From Sabulicella glaciei (lineage in GTDB: Bacteria > Pseudomonadota > Alphaproteobacteria > Acetobacterales > Acetobacteraceae), in NCBI RefSeq assembly GCF_026183895.1, contig NZ_JAPFQI010000026.1, positions 1-58,923 on the forward strand: a stretch of 58,923 bases of DNA, given 5' to 3'. Positions 18,750 to 28,546 of the stretch are shown piece by piece. The notes below the pieces were generated by a model, which saw only the letters and a list, made by a program, of their open reading frames with translations, was not told the origin of the DNA and searched no databases. Numbering within the stretch: the first letter of the stretch is position 1; each line of letters begins with the position of its first letter. Made by a program: the position numbers and the translations under genes.

Positions 18750-19697
18750 TCAGGCCGTGACCGGCACCGCGGCCTCGCAAATCGCCGTGACGTGGCGATG
18801 GTCCGTGCCGCAGCACCCGCCCAGGATGCGCAGCGCGGGCAACCGCTTGCGCAGCCCCACGTAGCGCCGGCCGAGGTCAAGCGGGTTGCCCTCGTCCAGC
18901 GTCTCGCTCTCGTCCAGCTCCGCGTGCGACTTGGTGGAGGCGTTGGCCCGCAGCCCGAGGATGCGCGAGGTCCAGTCGCCCCCCTCCTCGAAGGAGGTCG
19001 CGAGGTGTTCCGGATGGACGCAGTTCAGCATGAAATAGGCCGGCGAGCCGCCCGTCGCCGCGTCCACCGCCTCGATCGCCTCGCGCAGAGTCTCGCCGCC
19101 CAGCAGCCGGCCATCCGTTTCCAAGGTGAAGGAGATGGCGCAGGGCATGGCGAGGCGCCGGGCGGCGCGGGCGATGCCGATCGCCTCCTCGATCCCGGTC
19201 AGGGTGAAGCCGGCAACCATGTCGGCCCCTGCCGCCGCGAAGCTCGCGATCTGCGCGGCGTGGTACTCCTCCGCCTCGTCGCGATCCATGCGCCCCTGCT
19301 TGTAGCCGTCGCCGCGCGGCCCGATCGCGCCGCTGACGACATGGGGCGCCCCCGGCGTCTCGTATTCCTCGCGCAGGGCCAGCATCTCGGCCACCGCCAA
19401 GCGGTTGATGCGGTCCAGCCCGGCCGCGTCGTAGCCGAGCTTCGCGCCCCAATCCGGGTTCGCGCGCCACGTCGCCGTGTCGAGGACGAAGCCCAGGCCC
19501 CGGCGCCGCGCCAGTTCCAGGTAGGGGCGGTGATAGGCGCGAAGCTGCTCCCTCCCCTCCTCCGTTTCCAGCAGGACGAAGCTCGCGAAGCAGGGGAGGT
19601 CGACCCCCTGGTGGAAGATCAGCGTCGTCTCCATCCCGCCATCGGTCAGGAAGTTCGCGCCCGTGAGCTGCGGCAGCGCCGCGCGATACTTTGCCAT
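18750..19697 (-). CDS. Homocysteine S-methyltransferase family protein
   Basis: This is a cytoplasmic zinc-dependent methyltransferase of the homocysteine S-methyltransferase family (S-methylmethionine or betaine as donor). I chose the ATG giving MAKYRAALPQL because an AAGGAA site lies 7 bases upstream. The 315-residue barrel shows FLTDGGMETTLIF at the start and the three zinc ligands Cys226 in MLNCVHP and Cys295/Cys296 in GGCCGTDHRH. The length and motifs match MmuM-like enzymes, which salvage methionine. It is divergent from a TetR regulator whose gap carries a palindrome, so the pair is likely regulator and target. Confidence 0.92.
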   Translation of the reverse strand: MAKYRAALPQLTGANFLTDGGMETTLIFHQGVDLPCFASFVLLETEEGREQLRAYHRPYLELARRRGLGFVLDTATWRANPDWGAKLGYDAAGLDRINRLAVAEMLALREEYETPGAPHVVSGAIGPRGDGYKQGRMDRDEAEEYHAAQIASFAAAGADMVAGFTLTGIEEAIGIARAARRLAMPCAISFTLETDGRLLGGETLREAIEAVDAATGGSPAYFMLNCVHPEHLATSFEEGGDWTSRILGLRANASTKSHAELDESETLDEGNPLDLGRRYVGLRKRLPALRILGGCCGTDHRHVTAICEAAVPVTA

Positions 19698-19884
19698 TTG
19701 CTTGTTCCTTGCCTGGGCCGTGATCCATGCCACCGCCTCGGCCGCGATGTGCCGGAGGAAGCGTTTCGGCTCTACTCGACTGATGGTGCAGCCGGCGCGG
19801 AAATATCACCCGAGCAAATTCAATAACTTGCGCAGAAATACTTGCAGAAGCGCGATGATTCGCGCTTTGTCAGCCTCGTCAAAC

Positions 19885-19899
19885 CATACCGGCGGTACG
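19885..19899. promoter_or_regulatory. Candidate TetR operator
   Basis: CATACC-GGC-GGTACG forms an inverted repeat with one mismatch in 6-bp arms. It ends 7 bases before the tetR start codon, so a bound repressor would cover the ribosome site. The gap also carries the promoter for the divergent methyltransferase. The assignment is by position and symmetry only. Confidence 0.45.
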
Positions 19900-19906
19900 G
19901 AAAACC

Positions 19907-20539
19907 ATGGGCAAGGGACAGGATACGCGCAGCCGCATCCTCGATGTCGCTGAGGATGCCGTGCTGTCCAAGGGCTTCGGCGGCACCTCGATCGAGGAGA
20001 TCATCGCCGCCACCGGCCTGACCAAGAGCGGCTTCTTCTACCATTTCCGCGACAAGAACGCCCTCGCGCGGGCCCTGCTCGAGCGCTACATCGCGCGCGA
20101 GGAGGAGTTGTTCGACACCATCTTCGGCCGGGCGCGCGAACTGGCGGAGGAGCCCCTTCCCACCCTGCTGCTGGGCCTGAAGCTCCTCGCCGAACAGGTG
20201 CAGGACTTACCGGCCGGGCACCCCGGCTGCCTCGTCGCCGTTTCGGTCTATGGGGAGCGGCTCTTCGACCGCGAGGTGCAGGAACTGAACCGCCAGGCCG
20301 CCTTGATGTGGCGCGCCCGCTTCCGCTCCATTTTCGGGGAGGTGCTCCGCGATCACGTCCCGCGCCAGCCATTTTCCGTGGACCAGCTGGCGGATTTCGT
20401 GGGGACGGTGCTGGAAGGCTCCATCGTTATGTCTAAGGCCCTGCGGGAGCCCGGGGCGATGGCGGAGCAGATCCTCCTGCTCCGCACCATCCTCAAGACG
20501 CTTTTCGTGCCGGTCCGCGCGCCGGAGCCCGCGGCCTGA
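19907..20539 (+). CDS. TetR/AcrR family transcriptional regulator
   Basis: This is a one-component repressor of 210 residues. The N-terminal TetR DNA-binding domain is at about residues 6-55 (TRSRILDVAEDAVLSKGFGGTSIEEI, then TGLTKSGFFYHFRDKNALARALLERYI), and the C-terminal ligand domain is all-helical. FFYHFRDKNAL is the recognition-helix signature. It is divergent from the homocysteine methyltransferase gene and a palindrome sits just upstream of its start, suggesting autoregulation and control of the methyltransferase. The inducer is unknown. The next gene, ppa, is convergent. Confidence 0.93.
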   Translation: MGKGQDTRSRILDVAEDAVLSKGFGGTSIEEIIAATGLTKSGFFYHFRDKNALARALLERYIAREEELFDTIFGRARELAEEPLPTLLLGLKLLAEQVQDLPAGHPGCLVAVSVYGERLFDREVQELNRQAALMWRARFRSIFGEVLRDHVPRQPFSVDQLADFVGTVLEGSIVMSKALREPGAMAEQILLLRTILKTLFVPVRAPEPAA

Positions 20540-20554
20540 CGAAGCGGGAGCCGG

Positions 20555-21088
20555 TCAGCCCTTCGCCTTGGCTCGCTCCACGGCTTCCTGGATCAGGCGG
20601 CGCGCCATGGCGGCGTCGCCCCAGCCCTTCACCTTCACCCACTTGCCCGGCTCCAGGTCCTTGTAGTGCTCGAAGAAGTGGCGGATCTGGTCGAGGGTGA
20701 TCTGCGGCAGGTCCTGTACGTCCTTCACCCCCTCATAGCGCTTGGTGAGCTTGGGGGAGGGCACGGCGATGATCTTCTCGTCCGTGCCGCCGTCGTCCTC
20801 CATCAGCAGCACGCCGACGGGTCGGCAGTTCATCACCGCGCCCGGAACGATGGGGCGGGTGTTGGCCACCAGCACGTCGATCGGGTCGCCATCATCGCTC
20901 AGCGTGTGCGGGACGAAACCGTAATTCCCGGGGTAGCGCATGGGGGTGTAGAGGAAGCGGTCCACGAACAGGACGCCAGCGTCCTTGTCCATCTCGTACT
21001 TGATGGGCTCGCCGCCGATGGCGACCTCGATGATGACGTTCACGTCCTCCGGCGGGTTCTTGCCGGTGGGGATGGCGGAAAGATTCAT
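20555..21088 (-). CDS. ppa: Soluble inorganic pyrophosphatase (family I)
   Basis: This is a cytoplasmic metal-dependent enzyme that hydrolyses pyrophosphate to two phosphates, driving biosynthesis. The chosen ATG gives [20 protein letters not shown] with a GGAGAG site 7 bases upstream, and 177 residues (E. coli 175). Family I landmarks are [34 protein letters not shown], the metal-binding [10 protein letters not shown], and [15 protein letters not shown] near the end. The upstream in-frame extension only shadows the pyrophosphatase pump gene on the other strand. It is divergent from that pump, so the two pyrophosphate-consuming enzymes face each other across about 120 bases. Confidence 0.97.
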   Translation of the reverse strand: MNLSAIPTGKNPPEDVNVIIEVAIGGEPIKYEMDKDAGVLFVDRFLYTPMRYPGNYGFVPHTLSDDGDPIDVLVANTRPIVPGAVMNCRPVGVLLMEDDGGTDEKIIAVPSPKLTKRYEGVKDVQDLPQITLDQIRHFFEHYKDLEPGKWVKVKGWGDAAMARRLIQEAVERAKAKG

Positions 21089-21211
21089 GCCTGCTCTCCA
21101 GGAATGGGCTGGCGGGCTTGAACCACGAAACCGCCCGTCCCGGGAGGGGGGCTGCTTTTCCCCTTCCCGTCCCCGGAGTCCCCTGCCTAACCTTCTGGGA
21201 TCGCGGCCGGA

Positions 21212-23374
21212 ATGAGCCGCGCAACCAACAGGGACGGAAAGGACACCAGGACCTTGATCACAGCGACCTTGCTGCTGGTCATCCTGCTGGGCGGGGCTTC
21301 GCTCGCCTATGGATGGGTGACCACGAAGGAGATTCTGGCCAAGCCCGCGGGCAATGCACGCATGCGGGAAATCGCCCAGGCCATCCAGGAAGGCGCCAGC
21401 GCCTATCTGCGCCGGCAATACACCACCATCGCCATCGTCGGCGCCGTGCTCTTCGTGCTTGTCTTCGCCTTCCTCGGCGCGGCGGTGGCCATCGGCTTCC
21501 TGCTGGGCGCCGTGCTGTCGGGGCTGGCCGGGTTCATCGGCATGAACGTCTCCGTGCGCGCCAATGTCCGCACGGCGGAGGCCAGCACCCATGGCCTCGC
21601 GGCGGGGCTGGACGTCGCCTTCAAGTCGGGGGCGATCACCGGCATGCTGGTCGCCGGCCTCGCCCTGCTTGGGGTGGCGCTCTACTTCTTCATCCTGGTG
21701 GTGATCGGCGGCCTGCCGATGAACTCCCGCACCGTGATCGACAGCCTGGTGGCGCTGGGCTTCGGCGCCTCGCTCATCTCCATCTTCGCCCGGCTGGGCG
21801 GCGGCATCTTCACCAAGGGCGCCGACGTGGGCGGCGACATGGTCGGCAAGGTCGAAGCCGGCATCCCCGAGGACGACCCCCGCAACCCCGCCACCATCGC
21901 GGACAACGTGGGCGACAACGTCGGCGACTGCGCCGGCATGGCCGCCGACCTGTTCGAGACCTACGCCGTCACCGCCGTCGCCACCATGGTGCTGGCCGCC
22001 ATCACCTTCGGCGACGAGATCCGGGCCGCCGGGATGCTCCTGCCGCTGGCGATCGGCGCGGTCTGCGTCATCACCTCGATCGCCGGCACGTATTTCGTGA
22101 AGCTGCCGGCGAACAACAGCATCATGGGGGCGATGTATCGCGGCCTCGTGGTGACGGGCATCCTGTCGCTGGCGGCGCTGCTGCCGCTCACCTACCTCAT
22201 CTTCGGCAGCGGCACGGTGGTGGTGGGCGGCCATGCCTTCGGCGCCTTCTCGCTCTTCCTTTGCGGGGCGGTGGGGCTGCTCGTGACGGCGGCGATCGTC
22301 TGGATCACCGAATACTACACCGGCACCGGCTTCCGCCCGGTGAAGGCCATCGCCGAGGCGTCGCAGACCGGCCATGGGACGAACGTGATCCGCGGCCTTG
22401 CCGTCTCCATGGAAAGCACGGCCGTGCCCTCGCTCATCATCATCGCGGGCATCCTGTGCTCCTACGGCCTCGCGGGGCTGTATGGCGTCGCCATCGCCAC
22501 CACGACCATGCTCTCGCTCGCGGGGATGATCGTGGCGCTCGACGCCTTCGGGCCGGTGACGGACAATGCCGGCGGCATCGCGGAGATGGCGGGGCTGCCG
22601 CCCGAGATCCGCGTCACCACCGACGCGCTGGACGCGGTGGGCAACACCACCAAGGCGGTGACGAAGGGCTACGCCATCGGCTCCGCCGCGCTCGGCGCCG
22701 TGGTGCTCTTCGCCGCCTACACGCAGGACCTCAACTACTTCGCGGTCAACAGCGCGACCTATCCCTACTTCGCCAACATGGGGCCGGTCGATTTCTCCCT
22801 GGCCAACCCCTACGTCGTCGTCGGGCTGCTCTTCGGCGGCATGCTGCCCTACCTGTTCAGCGGCATGAGCATGACGGCGGTGGGCCGCGCGGCGCAGAGC
22901 GTGGTGGAGGAGGTCCGGCGCCAGTTCCGCGAGAAGCCGGGCATCATGGAAGGTACCGAGAAGCCGGATTACGGCCGCGCGGTGGACATGCTCACCCGCG
23001 CCGCGATCCGGGAAATGATCATCCCCTCGCTGCTGCCGGTGCTGTCGCCCATCGTGTGCTTCTTCGTGGTGCTGGCCATCGGTGGCAAGGCGGCGGCCTT
23101 CTCGGCGGTGGGCGCGATGCTGCTGGGCGTGATCGTCACCGGCTTCTACGTCGCCGTGTCGATGACCACGGGCGGCGGCGCCTGGGACAACGCGAAGAAG
23201 TACATCGAGGAAGGGCATTACGGCGGCAAGGGCAGCGATGCCCACAAGGCGGCCGTGACCGGCGATACAGTGGGCGATCCCTACAAGGACACCTCCGGCC
23301 CCGCCGTGAACCCGATGATCAAGATCACCAACATCGTCGCCCTGCTGCTGCTGGCGGTGCTGGCGCACACCTGA
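21212..23374 (+). CDS. hppA: Membrane pyrophosphatase, K+-independent proton-pumping type
   Basis: This is an integral-membrane pyrophosphatase that couples pyrophosphate hydrolysis to ion export. The 720-residue protein has about 16 hydrophobic spans and the catalytic stretch [34 protein letters not shown] and [12 protein letters not shown] near residues 202-251. The sequence [14 protein letters not shown] has Lys near residue 481 and Thr near 484, where K+-dependent sodium pumps have Ala. By published family rules this marks the K+-independent H+-pumping class. The start is uncertain: a TTG about 15 codons in, preceded by GGAAAGGAC, would remove a polar leader. It is divergent from ppa, and its 3' end faces a truncated hemoglobin gene. 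Confidence 0.96.
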   Translation: MSRATNRDGKDTRTLITATLLLVILLGGASLAYGWVTTKEILAKPAGNARMREIAQAIQEGASAYLRRQYTTIAIVGAVLFVLVFAFLGAAVAIGFLLGAVLSGLAGFIGMNVSVRANVRTAEASTHGLAAGLDVAFKSGAITGMLVAGLALLGVALYFFILVVIGGLPMNSRTVIDSLVALGFGASLISIFARLGGGIFTKGADVGGDMVGKVEAGIPEDDPRNPATIADNVGDNVGDCAGMAADLFETYAVTAVATMVLAAITFGDEIRAAGMLLPLAIGAVCVITSIAGTYFVKLPANNSIMGAMYRGLVVTGILSLAALLPLTYLIFGSGTVVVGGHAFGAFSLFLCGAVGLLVTAAIVWITEYYTGTGFRPVKAIAEASQTGHGTNVIRGLAVSMESTAVPSLIIIAGILCSYGLAGLYGVAIATTTMLSLAGMIVALDAFGPVTDNAGGIAEMAGLPPEIRVTTDALDAVGNTTKAVTKGYAIGSAALGAVVLFAAYTQDLNYFAVNSATYPYFANMGPVDFSLANPYVVVGLLFGGMLPYLFSGMSMTAVGRAAQSVVEEVRRQFREKPGIMEGTEKPDYGRAVDMLTRAAIREMIIPSLLPVLSPIVCFFVVLAIGGKAAAFSAVGAMLLGVIVTGFYVAVSMTTGGGAWDNAKKYIEEGHYGGKGSDAHKAAVTGDTVGDPYKDTSGPAVNPMIKITNIVALLLLAVLAHT

Positions 23375-23411
23375 ATGGGACGGGGCGGCGGCGCTTCCCG
23401 CGGCCCCTCCC

Positions 23412-23849
23412 TCAAGCCGCCGGGCGCCTCGGCGGCAACTCCATCGGCACCAGGCCCATCTCCAGCGACCGCGCGATGCGGCGGGCGCGCTCCAGCAGGT
23501 GCTCCACCGCTGCCCCCGGCAGGGTGCGGCGACCCACCTCCTCGAACAGGGCGAGCCAGCGGGCGAAATGGGCGGAAGTCAGGCCCAGATGCGCGTGCGC
23601 CTGCATGGGCTGGCCGTGATACTCGCCGGTCATCAGCGCCACGGAGCCCCAAAACTGGCCGATCCGCGCCAGATGCGCCTCCCAGTCCGCCACCCCGGCA
23701 AAGGCGGGGGCGAGGAGGGTGTCGCTGCGGGCGGCGTCGTAGAATTCGCGCAGGAAGGCGGCGATGACCGCCTCGTCCAGCCCGGTCCGCTCACGGATCT
23801 CGCAGGCCAGCGCGGCGCGGCGGGCGGCGTTCTCGGGGATGGCGTTCAT
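23412..23849 (-). CDS. Group III truncated hemoglobin
   Basis: This is a small heme protein of the 2-on-2 globin fold, group III (Ctb-like), that binds O2 or NO and probably helps with nitrosative or microaerobic stress. The 145-residue sequence shows B10 Tyr37 in FYDAARSD, the [20 protein letters not shown] segment, Tyr77 in GEYHGQPM, the proximal histidine (His85 or His87) in [11 protein letters not shown], and Trp98 in [13 protein letters not shown]. The arrangement follows Campylobacter Ctb. It is monocistronic and converges with hppA, with 37 bases between stops. No flavohemoglobin or NO regulator is nearby. Confidence 0.9.
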   Translation of the reverse strand: MNAIPENAARRAALACEIRERTGLDEAVIAAFLREFYDAARSDTLLAPAFAGVADWEAHLARIGQFWGSVALMTGEYHGQPMQAHAHLGLTSAHFARWLALFEEVGRRTLPGAAVEHLLERARRIARSLEMGLVPMELPPRRPAA

Positions 23850-23928
23850 GCGGGGAATCTGGCCCTGGGCGCGGGGCGGGGCAACGCGCCGGGCCGGATG
23901 GCTGCCCCTCCGGCCCGGCGGGTCTCGG

Positions 23929-24930
23929 TCAGGCGGGTTCCGGCGTCCGCTCCCAAGCGCGGTTCAGCATCGGGCTGCCGGCACCGAGGGCGCGCCGCGC
24001 CTCCTGGTACTCCGCGTGCAGCCGGTCCACCAGCCGCGAGGCCGGCACCACTGCCCCGATGCCCGAGACCGATTGCCCCGCGCCCCACACATCCTTCCAG
24101 CGCTTCTTGCGGTCGGAGGCGAAGTTCATCTGCGACTTGTCGCCGGTTTCCAGGTTGTCCGGGTCCAGCCCCGCATTGCGGACGGAGGGCTTCAGGTAGT
24201 TGCCGTGCACGCCGGTGATGAGGTTGGTGTAGACGATGTCCGAGGAGCCGCTCTCCACGAGCATCCGCTTGTAGTCCTCGACCGCCCGCGCCTCCTCCGT
24301 CGCGATGAAGGCGGTGCCCATGTAGGCGAAGTCGGCCCCCATCGCCTCGGCGGCCAGGATCGAGCGGCCATGCGCGATGGAGCCGGACAACGCGACCGGC
24401 CCGTCGAACCAGGCGCGGGTTTCCTGCAGCAGCGCGAAGGGCGATTGCGAGCCGGCATGACCCCCTGCCCCGGCCGCCACCAGCACCAGCCCGTCCGCCC
24501 CCTTCTCGATCGCCTTGTGGGCAAAGGTCTGGTTGATCACGTCGTGGATCACGTGGCCGCCATAGGAGTGGATGGCCTCGTTCACCTCCACCCGTGCGCC
24601 GAGGCTGGTGATGATCAGCGGCACGCGGTGCTTCACGCAGAGCGCGAGGTCCTGCTCCAGCCGATCATTCGACTTGTGGACGATCAGGTTGATGGCGAAG
24701 GGCGCGCTGGGCCGGTCGGGATGGCGCGCATCGTGCGCGGCCAGCCTTTCCTTGATCTCGTGCAGCCATTCGTCCAGCTGCTCCAGCGGCCGCGCGTTCA
24801 GCGAGGGCATGGAGCCGATCACGCCCGAGGTGCATTGCGCCACCACGAGATCCGGCACCGAGATGATGAAGAGCGGCGAGCCGATCAGCGGCAGCCGCAG
24901 CCGCCCCTTCAGCGTGTCGCGCAGGTCCAT
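23929..24930 (-). CDS. Nitronate monooxygenase family protein
   Basis: This is an FMN-dependent TIM-barrel flavoprotein of the nitronate monooxygenase/2-nitropropane dioxygenase family. The 333 residues include IGSPLFIISVPDLVVAQCTSGVIGSMP at the start, the barrel strand PFAINLIVH, the catalytic-type segment GGHVIHDVINQTFAHKAIEKGADGLVLVAAGAGGHAG, and the FMN phosphate site ALSGSIAHGRSILAAEAMGADFAYMGTAFIAT. The AAGAGGHAG segment is the family signature. It lies directly downstream of obg on the same strand (33-base gap) but is functionally unrelated. Role: oxidation of toxic nitronates, inferred from family; a trans-2-enoyl-ACP reductase (FabK) is the main alternative. Confidence 0.89.
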   Translation of the reverse strand: MDLRDTLKGRLRLPLIGSPLFIISVPDLVVAQCTSGVIGSMPSLNARPLEQLDEWLHEIKERLAAHDARHPDRPSAPFAINLIVHKSNDRLEQDLALCVKHRVPLIITSLGARVEVNEAIHSYGGHVIHDVINQTFAHKAIEKGADGLVLVAAGAGGHAGSQSPFALLQETRAWFDGPVALSGSIAHGRSILAAEAMGADFAYMGTAFIATEEARAVEDYKRMLVESGSSDIVYTNLITGVHGNYLKPSVRNAGLDPDNLETGDKSQMNFASDRKKRWKDVWGAGQSVSGIGAVVPASRLVDRLHAEYQEARRALGAGSPMLNRAWERTPEPA

Positions 24931-24963
24931 GGCGTCGTTTCCCCAATCGTCCGGGGATGGACG

Positions 24964-26034
<1,071 letters not shown>

Positions 26035-26304
26035 TCACTCCGCGGCGGTCTTGACCGGCTCGACGGAGACGTGAACGCGGCCCTCGGCCTTGCGCTCGAA
26101 CTTCACGTGGCCCTCGACCAGCGCGAAGATCGTGTGGTCGCGGCCGAGGCCGACATGGTGACCGGGCTTCATCTTGGTGCCGCGCTGGCGGACCAGGATG
26201 TTGCCGGCCAGCACGTGCTCGCCGCCGAACTTCTTGACGCCGAGCCGCTGCCCGGGAGAGTCGCGGCCGTTGCGAGACGAGCCGCCTGCCTTCTTGTGTG
26301 CCAT
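26035..26304 (-). CDS. rpmA: 50S ribosomal protein L27
   Basis: L27 binds near the peptidyl-transferase centre of the large subunit. The 89-residue protein has the universal start [20 protein letters not shown], then [21 protein letters not shown] and [19 protein letters not shown], all invariant L27 features. The length is normal (84-90). There is no N-terminal cleavable extension of the Firmicute type. It lies 15 bases after rplU in the usual rplU-rpmA-obg order. Confidence 0.98.
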   Translation of the reverse strand: MAHKKAGGSSRNGRDSPGQRLGVKKFGGEHVLAGNILVRQRGTKMKPGHHVGLGRDHTIFALVEGHVKFERKAEGRVHVSVEPVKTAAE

Positions 26305-26319
26305 CTTGCTACTCCGTCC

Positions 26320-26634
26320 TCAGGCCGCGATCTCGGCGATCCGCAGCACGGTCTGGTGCTGGCGGTGGCCCTGCTTGCGGCGGCTGTTCTTGCGGCGGCG
26401 CTTCTTCAGGATCAGCACCTTGTCGCCGCGGCTCTGCTCCAGCACGGTAGCGGTGACCTTGGCGCCCGGCACGGTGGGGGCGCCGATCTGCAGGCCTGCC
26501 TCGCCGCCCAGCGCCAGCACCTCATGGAAGGTGATGGTGCTGCCGGCCTCGGCCTCCAGCTTCTCGACGGTGAGCACCGCATTCGGCGTCACCCTATACT
26601 GCTTCCCGCCGGTGCGGATCACTGCGAAGGTCAT
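26320..26634 (-). CDS. rplU: 50S ribosomal protein L21
   Basis: L21 is a 23S rRNA-binding protein of the large subunit. The chosen ATG gives [19 protein letters not shown], the typical start (MYAVIxTGGKQYxV), and 104 residues. Later features are [54 protein letters not shown], split here across the protein's second half with the conserved [16 protein letters not shown] basic block. An AAAGGG site lies upstream. It is first in the rplU-rpmA-obg unit and a promoter candidate lies about 125 bases upstream. Confidence 0.98.
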   Translation of the reverse strand: MTFAVIRTGGKQYRVTPNAVLTVEKLEAEAGSTITFHEVLALGGEAGLQIGAPTVPGAKVTATVLEQSRGDKVLILKKRRRKNSRRKQGHRQHQTVLRIAEIAA

Positions 26635-26759
26635 CACTCGTGCCCTTTGGGCTTGCCGCCATGCGCGGCGCCGCCCGAGAAACCATGGATTTCGGCTGCC
26701 CGGGACAGGAACCCAAAAACAGCCGCGGGCGACACGCTGAGGCGCCGCCCGGGAGGGGG

Positions 26760-26789
26760 TGATTAGGGCCAGCGGGGCCACGAAGTCAA
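26760..26789 (-). promoter_or_regulatory. Candidate sigma70-type promoter of rplU-rpmA
   Basis: On the minus strand TTGACT (26789-26784) is followed after 18 bases by TAATCA (26765-26760). The -35 box matches consensus in five of six positions. The predicted leader to rplU is about 120 bases, long enough for L21-type regulation, but I see no recognisable leader fold. Confidence 0.45.
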
Positions 26790-26798
26790 CCCGTCCCG

Positions 26799-26827
26799 TT
26801 GCCAGCCTGGGGCTTTGCCCCTATACC
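26799..26827 (+). promoter_or_regulatory. Candidate promoter of tRNA-Ser
   Basis: TTGCCA (26799-26804) and TATACC (26822-26827) are separated by exactly 17 bases. The tRNA begins 13 bases after the -10 box, leaving a 5' leader of about 6 bases. It lies back to back with the rplU promoter candidate, 10 bases apart. Confidence 0.6.
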
Positions 26828-26840
26828 CCGCACGCGGCAA

Positions 26841-26930
26841 GGACAGGTGGCGGAGTGGTCGATCGCGCCGGTCTCGAAAACCGGAGTACCTGCAAGGGTA
26901 CCGTGGGTTCGAATCCCACCCTGTCCGCCA
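26841..26930 (+). tRNA. tRNA-Ser(CGA)
   Basis: This is a 90-base type II tRNA with acceptor GGACAGG/CCTGTCC, discriminator G and an encoded CCA end. The anticodon stem CCGGT/ACCGG encloses CTCGAAA, so the anticodon is CGA, decoding TCG. The long variable arm GTACC-TGCAA-GGGTAC confirms the serine class. T-loop TTCGAAT is standard. Confidence 0.96.
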
Positions 26931-27138
26931 GCAGCCCACCTCAACACCCTGCTTCTCTTGCATTTTTGGGCAGCTTCGCGAGGCACTCCGTCTCCTGCCC
27001 CAAGGACAGTCTCAAGTTCGGCCTTGAAGTTCCGCGCACTTTCAGGCGTTGAGCGGCCCGCCAGCACGACATTACTTCATGACCTCTTCGGGGTCCCCGC
27101 CCGCATCCATGAGCATCGGTGCGAGGCGATGCCCCGCC

Positions 27139-27417
27139 CTACCCCTTCTGAAGCTTCCGTGCGTTCGCTCGCACGCGGCGACGGGCCGGCGCCATGGCGG
27201 CCTTCGCGATGACCTCCGGGCTCGATCCACGCATGGCTGCCAAACCGGCCTCGAGGGTGCCTTGCGCAAAGGCCTTCTGCTTCTCCGCCCCCAGCGCGGC
27301 CAGGCGCGCGCTGGCCCTGGGATCGACCCAGAGCTGGGCGCTGTGCCTCATGAAGACCCACCCCGCCTCGGCAAGCCAGGCATAGGGAGCGAAGGGGTTG
27401 AGCGTCTTGCGGGCCAT
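27139..27417 (-). CDS. Hypothetical small helical protein (phasin-like)
   Basis: I do not recognise this protein with confidence. From the ATG it has 92 residues (MARKTLNPFAPYAWLAEAGWVFM...); a GTG six codons earlier is also possible. It is predicted largely helical: an aromatic N-terminal third (PYAWLAEAGWVFMRHSAQLW) is followed by Ala/Lys/Arg-rich helices (ASARLAALGAEKQKAFAQG, EVIAKAAMAPARRRVRANARKL). This layout recalls phasin-like proteins and small PHA-granule or 'antifreeze'-annotated proteins of alphaproteobacteria, which is only a suggestion. It is monocistronic. There is no strong ribosome site and the gene itself is moderately supported by codon bias. Confidence 0.55.
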   Translation of the reverse strand: MARKTLNPFAPYAWLAEAGWVFMRHSAQLWVDPRASARLAALGAEKQKAFAQGTLEAGLAAMRGSSPEVIAKAAMAPARRRVRANARKLQKG

Positions 27418-27521
27418 GGCCTGGAAGATGGGCACTCAGGCGTCACAAGACGAGGGCCATGTCGTCGCGGCTGGCGAGAAGGCGCCCGGCCGCCTCTTGC
27501 GCCGCCAGCCGCGCGTCCGGC

Positions 27522-28499
27522 TCACTGCCAGGGGGTGCGCTGCCAGATTTGCTGATAGCGCGCGAGCTGCGCCGGCAGACGCGCCTCCCACTCCGCCCCG
27601 GGCAGGAAATCCATCGCCAGCTCGAGCTGCCGGACCTTCTCGGCCCATTCGGGCGTGGCGACGACCTTGGCGATCGCCTCCTCCAGCCGCTTCGCGATCT
27701 CGTCCGGGATGCCGCGCGGCGCGCCGAGGCCCCGCTCGCTCGTCATGACGACGTCGTAGCCTTGCTCTCGGAAGGTGGGCACGTCCGGCATCAGCTCCCA
27801 GCGTCGCTCCCCCATGCCAGCCAGGGCGCGCAGCGGCGGATTCTCCTGCCCCAGCATGCCGATCTCGCCGAGGTTCAGGCCCGCGACGTCGATCTGCTTG
27901 CCCAGCACGGCGTTGCGCACCGGCCCCGCGCCCGCGAAGGGAACATGGATGAACTCGGTGCCCGAGGCGGCCTCGAACAGCGTCAGGCCGAGATGGTCGT
28001 CGGTGCCGACGCCGGAGGAGCCGACGCTGATCGTGCCCGGTCTGCGCTTCGCCGCATCCACCAAGTCGCGCAGCGAGCGATAGGGCGAATCGCGGTGCAC
28101 TACGAAGGCGCTCGGGTCGTCCACCAGCCGCGCGATCAGGCGGATCTGCGCGCGGTCGTAGCGCACGCGGCGCTGCACGCCGAGGGACAGGTAGCCCGGC
28201 GTGTTGATGGTGCCGAGGGTGTAGCCGTCCGGGCGCGCGGATTGCAGGGCAACATAGGCGGTCTCGCCGCCCGCGCCGGGGCGGTTGACCACCACGAAAT
28301 TGGCGCCGGGCAGCTCGGGCGCCAGCGCCTGCGCGAGGGCACGCACCATCACGTCGGTCCCGCCGCCCGGCGCGAAGCCGACGATCACCTCGATGGGGCG
28401 ACCGGCGGGCCAGGCCGGCTGGGCCAGCGCGGGCGCGGCCAGGGATGCGGTGCCGGCGACGATTAGGGCGCGGCGGGCGATGGCGGGTTGCGTGCTCAT
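27522..28499 (-). CDS. Bug-family tripartite tricarboxylate transporter binding protein
   Basis: This is a periplasmic TctC/Bug solute-binding protein that captures carboxylates or related acids. The 325 residues start with a signal peptide (MSTQPAIARRALIVAGTAS, twin-arginine-like RRALIV; cleavage likely after PALAQ near residue 27). The mature part opens with the family motif PIEVIVGFAPGGGTDVMVRALAQ and later ADVPTF-like MPDVPTFREQGYDVVMTSERGLGAP. It lies downstream of hydroxyacid dehydrogenase and RraA-like genes on one strand, so its ligand is probably the same carboxylic acid. TctA/TctB membrane genes are absent, as is common for Bug proteins. Confidence 0.93.
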   Translation of the reverse strand: MSTQPAIARRALIVAGTASLAAPALAQPAWPAGRPIEVIVGFAPGGGTDVMVRALAQALAPELPGANFVVVNRPGAGGETAYVALQSARPDGYTLGTINTPGYLSLGVQRRVRYDRAQIRLIARLVDDPSAFVVHRDSPYRSLRDLVDAAKRRPGTISVGSSGVGTDDHLGLTLFEAASGTEFIHVPFAGAGPVRNAVLGKQIDVAGLNLGEIGMLGQENPPLRALAGMGERRWELMPDVPTFREQGYDVVMTSERGLGAPRGIPDEIAKRLEEAIAKVVATPEWAEKVRQLELAMDFLPGAEWEARLPAQLARYQQIWQRTPWQ

Positions 28500-28546
28500 G
28501 TCTTCCTCCCTTGTGGGATCAAATGCGGCCGGGGCGCGGTGTCGCT

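Noticed and set aside
20555-23368. Very long minus-strand frame (937 codons) across hppA
   Set aside because: It is the in-frame upstream extension of ppa through the antisense of hppA. The His/Asp/Gly-rich translation is typical of antisense in high-GC coding DNA. Only the last 177 codons are real.
26763-27067. Small frames around the tRNA-Ser
   Set aside because: They run through the tRNA or its flanks, have no ribosome site and show no family similarity.
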